Below are positions 29,716-37,779 of a stretch of 64,000 bases of DNA, piece after piece (within the stretch, counting starts at the first letter, position 1; every line of letters starts with the position of its first letter). The position numbers were made by a program, and so were the translations under genes. This DNA comes from Lentzea xinjiangensis (GTDB taxonomy: Bacteria; Actinomycetota; Actinomycetes; Mycobacteriales; Pseudonocardiaceae). The notes beneath the pieces are model-generated. The model saw only the letters and a list, made by a program, of their open reading frames with translations. It did no database searches and was not told the origin of the DNA. The stretch spans positions 124,001 to 188,000 of the forward strand of contig NZ_FOFR01000008.1 in assembly GCF_900110955.1 (NCBI RefSeq), given 5' to 3'.

Positions 29716-31393
29716 AGTCCGCTCCGGCAGGGAGATCCTGCGAACCGCCCTGCGCCGCAACCTCGGCGCCATGACGTCCGGGACCCTGCTGATGGGGTCC
29801 TACCAGGCCGCCGAGACCGCCGTGCCGATCCTGCTCGGCGTGATCGTCGAGTACGCCCTGCGCGGTGGCAGGCTCAGCTCGCTGGGTCTCGCGCTGCTGG
29901 CGCTGGGCCTCGTCATGGCGACGGTGTCGTACTCGTGGCGCTTCGGCATGCGGATCCTGCAGAAGGCGAACACGACGGAGGCGCACCGGTGGCGGGTCGC
30001 GGTCGCCGACCGCGGCCTGCAGCCGGTCGCGCGCGAGGTCGACCTCAAGTCCGGCGAGGTGCTCACCATCGCCACCGAGGACGCCGACCAGACCGCGGAC
30101 ATCATCGAGGTGGTGCCGCTGCTGATCAGCTCGCTGGTGTCGGTGGTCATCACCGGCGTCGTGCTGGCGGTGATCAGCGTGCCGCTCGGTGTGCTGGTGT
30201 TCGCCGGCACGGTGGCGATCCTGAGCGTGCTCAGCGTGATGTCCCGCCGGATCGGCGCGAACACGCAGGTGCAGCAGGCGAAGGTCGCGCGGGCCGGTGC
30301 GAAGGTGTCCGACCTGATCGCCGGGCTGCGGCCGTTGCACGGCTTCGGCGGCAGCTACGCGGCGTTCCAGGCGTACCGGCGGGTGAGCACGGAGGCGAAG
30401 AAGCAGTCGATCGTCGTGGCACGGGTCAACGGCGTCTACGCGGGCACGGCGCTCGCGCTGAACTCGTTGCTCGCGGCGGCGGTGACGCTGTGGGCTGGCC
30501 TGCTGACGTTCCAGGGCCAGATCTCCATCGGCCAGCTCGTGATGGTGGTCGGCCTGGCCCAGTTCCTCATCGAGCCGCTGAAGATGTTCTCCGAGATGCC
30601 GAAGTACGTGATGATCGCCAGGGCTTCCGCAGAGCGGATGGCGTTGGTCCTGGCCGCGCCCCCGGTGATGGAGCCCGGTGCCGGGGAACCGGCACCGGGC
30701 AGCGGCCTCGAGGTCTCGGGGGTCACGCACGGATCGTTGCGGGACCTGACGTTCTCGGTGCGGCCCGGCGAGTTCGTGGCCATCGCGGCGTACCAGCCGC
30801 AGGCCGCGGCCGAGCTGGCGGCGCTGCTGTCGGTCGAGGTGCCGCCGGCGTCGTACGAGGGCGTCGTGCGCGTGGGCGGGCAGGAGGTCGCCTCGCTGGC
30901 GATCGAGGCCCTGCGGCGTTGCCTGCTGGTCAACCCGTCGCACCACGAGGTGTTCGCGGGCACGTTGCGGGAGAACGTCGACCCGTCCGGTTCCAGCACC
31001 CTGGTGGAGGAAGCGGTGAAGGCCGCGATGCTGACCGATGTCGTCGCCCTGCACTCCGAGGGCCTCGACTACGCCGTGCGCGACCGGGGCGCGAACCTCT
31101 CCGGCGGCCAGCGGCAACGGCTGTCGCTGGCTCGCGCGCTGGCCGCCGACGCCGAGATCCTGGTGCTGCACGACCCGACCACGGCGGTGGACGCGGTGAC
31201 CGAACAGCTCATCGCGCACAACATCACGGCGCTGCGCCGTGGCCGCACCACCGTCGTGATCACCAGCAGCCCGGCGTTGCTCGACGTGGCCGATCGCGTG
31301 ATCGTGCTCGACGACGGCCGGGTCACCTCCGAGGGCACGCACCGCGACCTGCTCGGCCGCGACTCCGGCTACCAGCTGGCGGTGGCGCGATGA
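29702..31393 (+). CDS. cchI: ABC exporter half with dead ATP site but intact LSGGQ
   Basis: Second half of the proposed siderophore exporter, about 563 residues, with six membrane helices (about 15-290) and a C-terminal ATPase domain. Walker A is destroyed ([13 protein letters not shown] near residue 363), the Q-loop Gln is Asn ([11 protein letters not shown]), Walker B reads LVLHDP instead of LDEP, and the H-loop His is Ser (VITSSPALL). Only the signature [15 protein letters not shown] is kept. Paired with the first half, it completes a single functional ATP site. The TTG start at 29702 (or 29690) lies inside the end of the NRPS gene, so the two are coupled. Its stop overlaps the esterase start by ATGA. 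Confidence 0.87.
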   Translation: MTNTEVRSGREILRTALRRNLGAMTSGTLLMGSYQAAETAVPILLGVIVEYALRGGRLSSLGLALLALGLVMATVSYSWRFGMRILQKANTTEAHRWRVAVADRGLQPVAREVDLKSGEVLTIATEDADQTADIIEVVPLLISSLVSVVITGVVLAVISVPLGVLVFAGTVAILSVLSVMSRRIGANTQVQQAKVARAGAKVSDLIAGLRPLHGFGGSYAAFQAYRRVSTEAKKQSIVVARVNGVYAGTALALNSLLAAAVTLWAGLLTFQGQISIGQLVMVVGLAQFLIEPLKMFSEMPKYVMIARASAERMALVLAAPPVMEPGAGEPAPGSGLEVSGVTHGSLRDLTFSVRPGEFVAIAAYQPQAAAELAALLSVEVPPASYEGVVRVGGQEVASLAIEALRRCLLVNPSHHEVFAGTLRENVDPSGSSTLVEEAVKAAMLTDVVALHSEGLDYAVRDRGANLSGGQRQRLSLARALAADAEILVLHDPTTAVDAVTEQLIAHNITALRRGRTTVVITSSPALLDVADRVIVLDDGRVTSEGTHRDLLGRDSGYQLAVAR

Positions 31394-32385
31394 CCGGCCC
31401 GATCGCGGTTCCCTCCGGCGACGGGTACCGGACGACGTTCCACTGGCGCGGCGGCCCCGCGTCGGTGCGGTTCGAGAGCGTGCTGGAACCGGTCGAGCTG
31501 CGGGCACAGGACGACTTCTGGTGCGCCGAGGTGGAGATGCCGCCCCGGTTGCGCGTGACGTACCACTTCTTCGACGGCGAGGAGCACGCCGACCCGGCCA
31601 ACCCCGAGGGGGCGGGCCCGAACCGCTCGATCTTCGCCACGCCGGACCTCGGGCCGCAGCCGCACTGGCCGGTCGTCGGCCCGGACGAGGTGCCGGACGT
31701 GCCGTCGCTGCGCATCCGGTGGACCGGGGCGTTGGGGCGCAAGACGGTTCGGGTGCACCAGGGCGGCGAGCCGGTCGTGCTGCTGCTCGACGGCGACGAC
31801 TGGATGTACGCGCATCCCGCGGTCACCGCCTTCGACTCGGCGGTGAAGAACGGTGAGATGCCCGCCGCCACGCTCGTTTTCGTGCCCACGCCTCGTGATC
31901 GCGACACCGAGTACGGCTCTTCCGCGCTGTGGCAGGCGATCCGGGACGAGCTGCTGCCGTTGCTCGACTCGAACGGCGTCGCGGTGGACCCCGCCCGGTT
32001 CGTGGTCGCGGGGCAGAGCCTCGGCGGGCTCAGCGCGTTCCGGGCCGCGCTGGACTTCCCCCGCCTGGTGTCGCGGGTCGCCTGCCAGTCCGGTTCCTTC
32101 TGGTACGCCGGGGATCTGCCCGAGCACGGACTCTCGCTCGACGGTCCGGCCGGTGGCGACATCGCGGCACGGCTGCGCGATCAGCCGGACCTGTCCGGCC
32201 TGCGCGTCGCGTTCGACGCCGGCGAGCACGAGCCGCGGATGCACCGGCATTGCGAGGTCGTGGAGGAGCTGACGGCGGCGGCGGGCGCGACCGTGCGGGT
32301 GAACCGCTCCCCGGCCGGGCACGACCGCGTGGGCTGGCGGCACGCGTTGCTGCGCGATGTCGCGTGGTTGCTCTCCGACCTCTGA
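31390..32385 (+). CDS. cchJ: Siderophore esterase (enterochelin-esterase/Fes-like)
   Basis: Alpha/beta hydrolase of 331 residues. An N-terminal Fes-like domain (about 1-115) is followed by the catalytic domain with LLLDGDDW, the nucleophile motif AGQSLGG and the catalytic His in PAGHDRVGW. Family members hydrolyse siderophore esters. In coelichelin-type clusters the homologue is thought to release the tetrapeptide from the NRPS or to help free iron, because the synthetase lacks a thioesterase. ATG 31390 overlaps the exporter stop (ATGA). It is the last gene of the cluster; an MbtH gene, which follows in S. coelicolor, is absent. Confidence 0.9.
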   Translation: MTGPIAVPSGDGYRTTFHWRGGPASVRFESVLEPVELRAQDDFWCAEVEMPPRLRVTYHFFDGEEHADPANPEGAGPNRSIFATPDLGPQPHWPVVGPDEVPDVPSLRIRWTGALGRKTVRVHQGGEPVVLLLDGDDWMYAHPAVTAFDSAVKNGEMPAATLVFVPTPRDRDTEYGSSALWQAIRDELLPLLDSNGVAVDPARFVVAGQSLGGLSAFRAALDFPRLVSRVACQSGSFWYAGDLPEHGLSLDGPAGGDIAARLRDQPDLSGLRVAFDAGEHEPRMHRHCEVVEELTAAAGATVRVNRSPAGHDRVGWRHALLRDVAWLLSDL

Positions 32386-32418
32386 GACGCTTCCTCCGTG
32401 CGTGTTCCTGGCCGTCGT

Positions 32419-32730
32419 TCAGCCCAACGGCCACACCTCCACCACTCCGTGAGCGACCGCGCACGGGGTGTTCCGGACGAGTTCGACGGCGTCCTCCAGC
32501 GACGCGGCCCCGACGACCGCGGAGCCCGCGACCGGGAGGTCGGCGCGGAGGAAGGCGCCGTCCTCCACCGTCGTCCCGGCGTTGCCGTGGTTGCGCACCC
32601 GCACGGGCGCGCCCACCTCGGCTCCGGCTTCCCGCAGCCGCCGGTCGCGGGCGTGCGCCGCGTCGAGCACGGCCGGGTCCGCCCGGTCGTACCCGTCGCG
32701 GCCGCCGTACCCGATGGTCACGAACCTCAT
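32419..32730 (-). CDS. YciI/DGPF-like small protein
   Basis: Small cytoplasmic protein of 103 residues resembling the YCII-related dimeric alpha/beta-barrel family (VTIGYGGRDGYDRADPAVLDAAHARD..., FLRADLPVAGSAVVGAASLEDAVELVRNTP..., ending VEVWPLG). ATG 32730 is chosen because AGGAGG lies 7 bp before it; the frame extends further without a ribosome binding site. It is transcribed toward the esterase gene and away from the stress operon, and may share that promoter region. No function is assigned; the family often sits near ECF sigma factor genes, but none is seen here. Confidence 0.75.
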   Translation of the reverse strand: MRFVTIGYGGRDGYDRADPAVLDAAHARDRRLREAGAEVGAPVRVRNHGNAGTTVEDGAFLRADLPVAGSAVVGAASLEDAVELVRNTPCAVAHGVVEVWPLG

Positions 32731-32901
32731 CGCCGAACCTCCTCGTCCGGAACCCTTCGGCAGCACCGACCTGGGCGCGGCCGGGAACTCATCGGCGCGT
32801 TCATCGAGTGTTCACCTCACGATTGCGACGACCCGCCCTGAAACGGCGTCGAAGTGCCGAAAGATCTGTTCCCTGACAGGTGTTTCCAGCAGAGGTGGAC
32901 A

Positions 32902-33975
32902 GTGAAGAGAACGCTCGGCATCGGTCTCGCGGCAGTGCTCCTGGTGGGCGTCGTGACGGCCGTCGTCCTGGGTCAGGACGAGGACGAACCGGCCCGGCTG
33001 CGGACGGTGCGCGGCGTGACCGGTTCGGAGAAGCTCGCCTTCTTCGCCGACCAGCGGGTCAAGGACGTGTTCGCGAAGCACGGGCTGGAGGTCCGGGTGG
33101 ACCCGGCCGGCTCGCGCCAGATCGCGACGGCGACCGACCTGGGCCCGTACGACTTCGCGTTCCCGTCGAGCGCGCCCGCGGCCGAGAAGATCCAGCGCGA
33201 CCGCAAGGCGGCGCGGACCTACGCGCCGTTCTCGTCGCCGATGGTCGTGGCCACGTTCGACCCGATCGTCGACCTGCTGACCAAGGCCGGCGTGGTCAAG
33301 CCGGGACCGGGTTACCCGACCTTCGACGTGCGGGCGTACCTGGACCTCGCGGCCAAGGGCACGCGGTGGGACCAGCTACCGGGCAACACCTCCTACCCCG
33401 CGCGCAAGAACCTGCTCGTCACCACCACCGACCCGCGTGACTCGAACTCCGCGGCGATGTACCTCGCGATCACGTCGTTCGTCGCGAACGGCGGGGTGGT
33501 CTCCTCGCCGGACGGCGAGGCCAAGGTCCTGCCCGCGGTGTCGAAGCTGTTCCTGGACCAGGGGTACACGCAGAGCAGCACCGAGGGACCGTTCGAGGAC
33601 TACCTGTCCGCGGGAATGGGCAAGACGCCGCTGGTGCTCGCCTACGAGGCGCAGTTCGCCGACCGCGTGGTGCGGGGCGACTCGACCATCCGGCCGGACA
33701 TGAAGCTGCTCTACCCGGCGCCGACGGTGCTCTCCAAGCACACGCTGGTGCCGTTGCGCGAGGCGGGGGACGAGGTCGGGCGGCTGCTCAGCGGTGACGC
33801 CGAGCTCGGCAGGCTCGCCGCGACGTTCGGGTTCCGCACCGCCGACCCCCGGCACTTCGCCGACGTCGTGGAGGAGAAGAACCTGACCGTGCCGCAGACG
33901 GTCGTGGACGTCGTCGAACCGCCCGCCCACGAGACCCTGGAGCGGATGCTCGAGGCGATCGCGAAGCAGTACTGA
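32902..33975 (+). CDS. Membrane-anchored binding-protein-like protein of the TelA operon
   Basis: About 357 residues. One N-terminal helix (residues 4-24, LGIGLAAVLLVGVVTAVVLG) anchors a large extracytoplasmic domain built like a solute-binding protein (VRVDPAGSRQIATATDLGPYDFAFPSSAPAAEKI; LVLAYEAQFADRVV). GTG 32902 follows AGAGGTGG; the frame is open to 32854. It starts a four-gene operon, with the TelA gene one base after its stop. Its fold resembles the N-terminal half of the VWA lipoprotein two genes on, so the two may bind related ligands or each other. The ligand is unknown. Confidence 0.8.
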   Translation: MKRTLGIGLAAVLLVGVVTAVVLGQDEDEPARLRTVRGVTGSEKLAFFADQRVKDVFAKHGLEVRVDPAGSRQIATATDLGPYDFAFPSSAPAAEKIQRDRKAARTYAPFSSPMVVATFDPIVDLLTKAGVVKPGPGYPTFDVRAYLDLAAKGTRWDQLPGNTSYPARKNLLVTTTDPRDSNSAAMYLAITSFVANGGVVSSPDGEAKVLPAVSKLFLDQGYTQSSTEGPFEDYLSAGMGKTPLVLAYEAQFADRVVRGDSTIRPDMKLLYPAPTVLSKHTLVPLREAGDEVGRLLSGDAELGRLAATFGFRTADPRHFADVVEEKNLTVPQTVVDVVEPPAHETLERMLEAIAKQY

Positions 33976-33976
33976 C

Positions 33977-35110
33977 GTGACCGACTTCGTGCTGACACCA
34001 CCGGACCCGGTCGAGCCCGTGCCGGCCGACCGCGCCGCGGGGCTGATCCCCGTCGCCGACGACACCAGGACCGAGCTGGCGGCCAGGGCGGCCGCGTTCG
34101 TCGACGCGCTCGCGGCCGCCGACCCGCGGTCACCGGACTTCAGCCGCCTCGCCGACGAGGCACTGGTCCTCGGCGAGGCGGAGATGCGGGTGGCGGCGCA
34201 GATCGCGGGCCGGTTGCTCGACCGCGCGCTCGCGTCCGCCTCGTCACCGCACGGCGCGCAGATGTCGACGAGCCTCGCCGAGCTGCGGCGGTCGGTGCGG
34301 GAGCTGGACCCGCAGGACCTGACCAAGGCGACCGGCCGCAAGGTCCTCGGCTTCCTCCCCGGCGGCAACGCGGCGCGCGGGGTGCTGGCGCGGTTGCGCG
34401 CGGCGGACGAGCCGGTCAACCGGATCGTGTTGAGGCTGCGGTCCGGCCAGGACGCGCTCAAGCGCGACAACGCCGCCATCAAGGGCGAACGGCAGCGGTT
34501 GTGGGAGCTGATGACCGAGCTGTCGCGCCACGCCGCGCTCGCCGCCGAGATGGACGAGGCGGTCCAGCGGCAGGTGTCGATCCTCGACCTGTCCGATCCG
34601 GCCCGTGCCCGGGCGTTGCGCGCGGACGTGCTCTTCGGGCTGCGCCAACGCCACCAGGACCTGCTGACCCAGCTCGCCGTGTGCGCGCAGGGGTACCTGG
34701 CGCTGGACGTGGTGCGCCGCAACAACGACGAGCTGGTCAAGGGCGTGGAACGGGCGGTCACCACGACCGTCGCGGCACTGCGGATCGGCGTGGCCGTCGC
34801 AGCGGCGCTCGCGGGCCAGCGCGAGGTGATCGACCAGGTGGACGCCGTGCGCGGGCTCACCGACTCGATCCTGCGCTCGAACGCGGCGCTGTTGTCCACG
34901 CAGGGCCAGGACGTGCAGCGCATCGCGGCGACACCCGCCGTCGGCGTCGAGGCGGTGCGGACCTCGTTCGACCGGATCTACGCGGCGATCGACGCGATCG
35001 ACACGTTCAAGGCGCGCGCCGCCGACTCCCTGTCCAGCACCGTGTCCGCGCTGGACACCGAGATCCGGCGCGCCCACGACCACCTGAACCGGGTGCGGGA
35101 GCAGACGTGA
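33977..35110 (+). CDS. telA: TelA/KlaA toxic-anion-resistance family protein
   Basis: Cytoplasmic helical protein of 377 residues. The TelA family is recognised by the long alpha-helical array with LGEAEMRVAAQIAGRLLDRAL, LRLRSGQDALKRDNAAIKGERQRLWELM, AVCAQGYLALDVVRRNNDELVKGVERAVTTTVAALRIGVAVAAALAGQREV and a coiled-coil end. TelA proteins are linked to tellurite and other chemical stress and to Ter-type membrane-stress systems, but their biochemistry is unresolved. The GTG start is one base downstream of the previous stop. Neighbours with VWA and XpaC-like domains fit the proposed Ter/TelA complex. Confidence 0.9.
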   Translation: MTDFVLTPPDPVEPVPADRAAGLIPVADDTRTELAARAAAFVDALAAADPRSPDFSRLADEALVLGEAEMRVAAQIAGRLLDRALASASSPHGAQMSTSLAELRRSVRELDPQDLTKATGRKVLGFLPGGNAARGVLARLRAADEPVNRIVLRLRSGQDALKRDNAAIKGERQRLWELMTELSRHAALAAEMDEAVQRQVSILDLSDPARARALRADVLFGLRQRHQDLLTQLAVCAQGYLALDVVRRNNDELVKGVERAVTTTVAALRIGVAVAAALAGQREVIDQVDAVRGLTDSILRSNAALLSTQGQDVQRIAATPAVGVEAVRTSFDRIYAAIDAIDTFKARAADSLSSTVSALDTEIRRAHDHLNRVREQT

Positions 35111-35219
35111 CCGGGGACCTCCGGTCCGGACGTGGCCGCGAACAGCGTCCACCGGCCGCCACCACGCACCGCACGAGCCACCAGACCGAGAGCCAGCAGG
35201 GCGACTCCCAGGAGCCAGC

Positions 35220-36833
35220 ATGATCCGCCGCCTCGTCCCGGTAGTCGCCGCCGCGGCGCTGCTCGCGGGATGTTCCGACGAAGCCGACCCGGCCAGACCG
35301 GTCGGCGACCCCGAGCCGGGCGTTCTGCGCGTCCTCGCCGGCAGTGAGCTCGCCGACCTGCAACCCGTCCTCGACGAGGCCGCCAAGGCCACCGGCGTCA
35401 GCGTGAAGCTCAGCTTCACCGGCACCGTCGAGGGCGCCGAGAAGGTCGCGAGCGGCGCCGCCGAACAGGGCTTCGACGCCGTCTGGTTCTCCTCCAACCG
35501 CTACCTCGAACTGGTGCCGGAGGCCCAGAAGCGGCTCGGCACCCCGGCGAAGGTGATGTCCTCCCCCGTCGTGCTGGGCCTGCCCGACGCGAAGGTGCGC
35601 GAGCTGGGCTGGGCGGGCAGGCGCGTCGGCTGGGCCGAGATCGCCGAAGCCGCCGGCGCGCGGAAGTTCACCTACGGCATGACCGACCCGTCCGCCTCCA
35701 ACTCCGGGTTCTCCGCGCTGGTCGGTGTGGCGGCGGCGTTGTCGGGCTCGGGTTCCGCGCTCGACGCGGCGCGCGTCAACGCGGTCGCGCCGCAGCTCGA
35801 GCAGTTCTTCTCCGCCCAGACGCTGTCCGCCGGTTCGTCCGGCTGGCTGTCCGAGGCCTACGCGCGCCGCGCCGGAGGCACCGACCCCGGCGCCGGGGTG
35901 GACGGCCTGATCAACTACGAGTCGGTCCTGCTGTCGCTCAACGCGACGCTGCCCGCGCCGTTGACGCTGATCTACCCGAGCGACGGCGTGGTGACCGCCG
36001 ACTACCCGCTCACCCTGCTCACCTCCGCCGGCGAGGAGGCCCGCGAGGCGCACCGCAAGCTCTCGGACCACCTGAGGAACGCCGACGTCCAACGCAAGAT
36101 CATGGACACCACGCACCGCCGCCCGGCCCTGCCGCAGGTGCAGCCGGACGCGAAGTTCACCGTGCGGGACCTCGTGGAACTGCCCTTCCCCGGCAGTCAG
36201 TCCGCTGTGGACGGTCTGATCACGACGTACTTCGACCGGCTCCGCCGCCCGTCCCGCACGCTCTACGTGCTCGACACGTCCGGTTCGATGCAGGGCGACC
36301 GCATCGAGGGCCTGCGCCAGGCCCTGGTCGGGCTGACGGGGGCGGACGAGTCGCTCGCCGGGAAGTTCAGCCGGTTCCACGGCCGCGAGCAGGTGACGCT
36401 GCTGCCGTTCAGCAGCTCCGCCCGCCCCGCGCTCAAGTACGAGGTGCCGCAGGACGACCCGCGCCCGGTCCTCGACCGGATCCGCACCACGGCCACCTCG
36501 CTGGACGCGGCCGGCGGCACGGCCATCTACAGCAGCCTGCGCGGCGGGTACGACGTGCTGCGCGAGCAGATCAACGCCGACCCGGACCGGTTCACGTCGA
36601 TCGTGCTGATGACCGACGGCGAGAACACCGGCAGCGAGGGCTTCGCCGACTTCCAGCGCTTCCACACCACCCTGCCGCAGGACCTCAAGGGCATCCCGAT
36701 CTTCCCGGTGCTGTTCGGCGAGAGCGCGACGACCGAGATGGACCAGGTCGCGAAGATGAGCGGCGGCAAGGTTTTCGACGCCCGCAGCCGCTCGCTCTCG
36801 GCCGCCTTCAAGGAGATCCGTGGCTACCAGTGA
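35220..36833 (+). CDS. Lipoprotein with solute-binding and VWA domains
   Basis: Secreted lipoprotein of 537 residues. The lipobox LLAGC lies at about residues 13-17. An extracellular solute-binding domain (about 35-330; VLRVLAGSELADLQPVLDEAAKATGVSV, FDAVWFSSNRYLEL) is followed by a von Willebrand A domain (about 345-530) with a complete MIDAS motif (LDTSGSM), a downstream Thr/Gly loop (GGTAIYSSLRGG) and LMTDGENTGS. VWA domains bind partners through a metal ion. ATG 35220 follows CAGGAG. A gap of about 110 bp separates it from telA; I see no gene in that gap. It likely forms a cell-surface sensing or binding complex with the first operon gene. Confidence 0.9.
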   Translation: MIRRLVPVVAAAALLAGCSDEADPARPVGDPEPGVLRVLAGSELADLQPVLDEAAKATGVSVKLSFTGTVEGAEKVASGAAEQGFDAVWFSSNRYLELVPEAQKRLGTPAKVMSSPVVLGLPDAKVRELGWAGRRVGWAEIAEAAGARKFTYGMTDPSASNSGFSALVGVAAALSGSGSALDAARVNAVAPQLEQFFSAQTLSAGSSGWLSEAYARRAGGTDPGAGVDGLINYESVLLSLNATLPAPLTLIYPSDGVVTADYPLTLLTSAGEEAREAHRKLSDHLRNADVQRKIMDTTHRRPALPQVQPDAKFTVRDLVELPFPGSQSAVDGLITTYFDRLRRPSRTLYVLDTSGSMQGDRIEGLRQALVGLTGADESLAGKFSRFHGREQVTLLPFSSSARPALKYEVPQDDPRPVLDRIRTTATSLDAAGGTAIYSSLRGGYDVLREQINADPDRFTSIVLMTDGENTGSEGFADFQRFHTTLPQDLKGIPIFPVLFGESATTEMDQVAKMSGGKVFDARSRSLSAAFKEIRGYQ

Positions 36834-37404
36834 CCCGGTGCCGCGCTACCTCGCGTCCTGGAAGAACCTCGCCGGCTGCGCCGGCGGGCTGATCGGCCTC
36901 GCCCTGCACTTCGCCGGGCTCGCGGGCTCCTACTGGATCCTGGTGGTCATCGGCCTGTACGGCGTGGGCGCCCTGGCCGCCCCGCCCGAGCGGATCACCC
37001 TGGTGACCGATCCCGAGGAGGAGGCAGGCCGGCTGCGGTCGGAGCTGGACTCGCTCGTGGACCGGGTGCGCGGCTTCGGCGGCCGCGTGCCCGGCGAGGT
37101 CGCGCCGAAACTGGGTGAGATCGCCGAGGTGCTGCGCGGCATGCTGGACCGCCCCCGCGAGCTGCGCGCCGACCCCGACGCCCTGCACGCCGTCACCAGG
37201 CTGGTGGGCACGGACCTGCCGCTGTCGGTGCAGACCTACCTGAACCTGCCGTGGTGGTACGCCGCCGCGCGCGGCTCCGGCCCGGAACTGGTGCGACAGC
37301 TCGACCTGCTGCACGCCGACGCGGTGCGGGTCGCGGAACGGTTCCACGCGGCGGACGCGCAGCGCCAGGCCGACCACACCCGCTACCTGGAGGACCGGGG
37401 CTGA
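36820..37404 (+). CDS. XpaC-like membrane protein of the TelA operon
   Basis: 194 residues. Two adjacent helices (about 15-52; GCAGGLIGLALHFAGLAGSYWILVVIGLYGVGALA) form a membrane hairpin and are followed by a mostly helical cytoplasmic domain. The layout and its place beside TelA resemble the XpaC family (paired with a telA homologue in Bacillus), but sequence similarity could not be checked. The GTG start at 36820 overlaps the end of the VWA gene by 14 bp and follows AAGGAG. It is the last gene of the operon, with a hairpin just after its stop. Confidence 0.75.
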   Translation: MATSDPVPRYLASWKNLAGCAGGLIGLALHFAGLAGSYWILVVIGLYGVGALAAPPERITLVTDPEEEAGRLRSELDSLVDRVRGFGGRVPGEVAPKLGEIAEVLRGMLDRPRELRADPDALHAVTRLVGTDLPLSVQTYLNLPWWYAAARGSGPELVRQLDLLHADAVRVAERFHAADAQRQADHTRYLEDRG

Positions 37405-37409
37405 CGCCG

Positions 37410-37431
37410 CCCGCGCTCCCGTGAGCGCGGG
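37410..37431. terminator. Terminator hairpin after the TelA operon
   Basis: Perfect 9-bp GC-rich stem (CCCGCGCTC / GAGCGCGGG) with a 4-base loop, starting 6 bp after the operon's last stop codon. No strong T run follows. Confidence 0.65.
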
Positions 37432-37779
37432 TTCCGCGAACCGTTGGGCTGGTCGGGGCCGCGTGCACGCCCGTTCGGCGGCGCAAGGGTGGTGGCCCGG
37501 TTCAGCCTGGGGGACCAGTCCGGGCCACCGGTCTTGCGAATTAGGTGGCCGACGTGCGTGGTGACTTGCACACGCCGGCCGGGTTCTTGGGGGAACCGGA
37601 CCCGGCAACTGCGCCGACCCCTTGGTCCGGGAGCCGGGCCCGGCGGCGCAGGTACCGGATCTGGGTACAAAGGTGTCAGGGGAGGTGCACAGATTCTGCC
37701 CAGGCCGCGCACAGGCGGTCAGGCGGTGCGCGAGGATGGCTGTCCCGACCGGTCCGGAACATCGAGGAGAGACACACCC
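37432..37779. other. Intergenic region before the second AfsR-type gene
   Basis: About 350 bp without a supported gene. One reading frame is open through it into the downstream regulator, but its translation is Arg/Pro-rich with no family match and no ribosome binding site until 37764. It probably holds the regulator's promoter. I could not identify a clear promoter or operator. Confidence 0.5.

Noticed and set aside
31390-32901. MbtH-like gene expected after the siderophore esterase
   Set aside because: No short frame with the MbtH pattern of conserved Trp residues is visible on either strand. The only small gene is YciI-like.
37444-37779. Longer start for the second AfsR-type regulator at 37444
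   Set aside because: The extension is Arg/Pro-rich with no SARP similarity; GAGGAGAG lies just before GTG 37780, where the family sequence begins.
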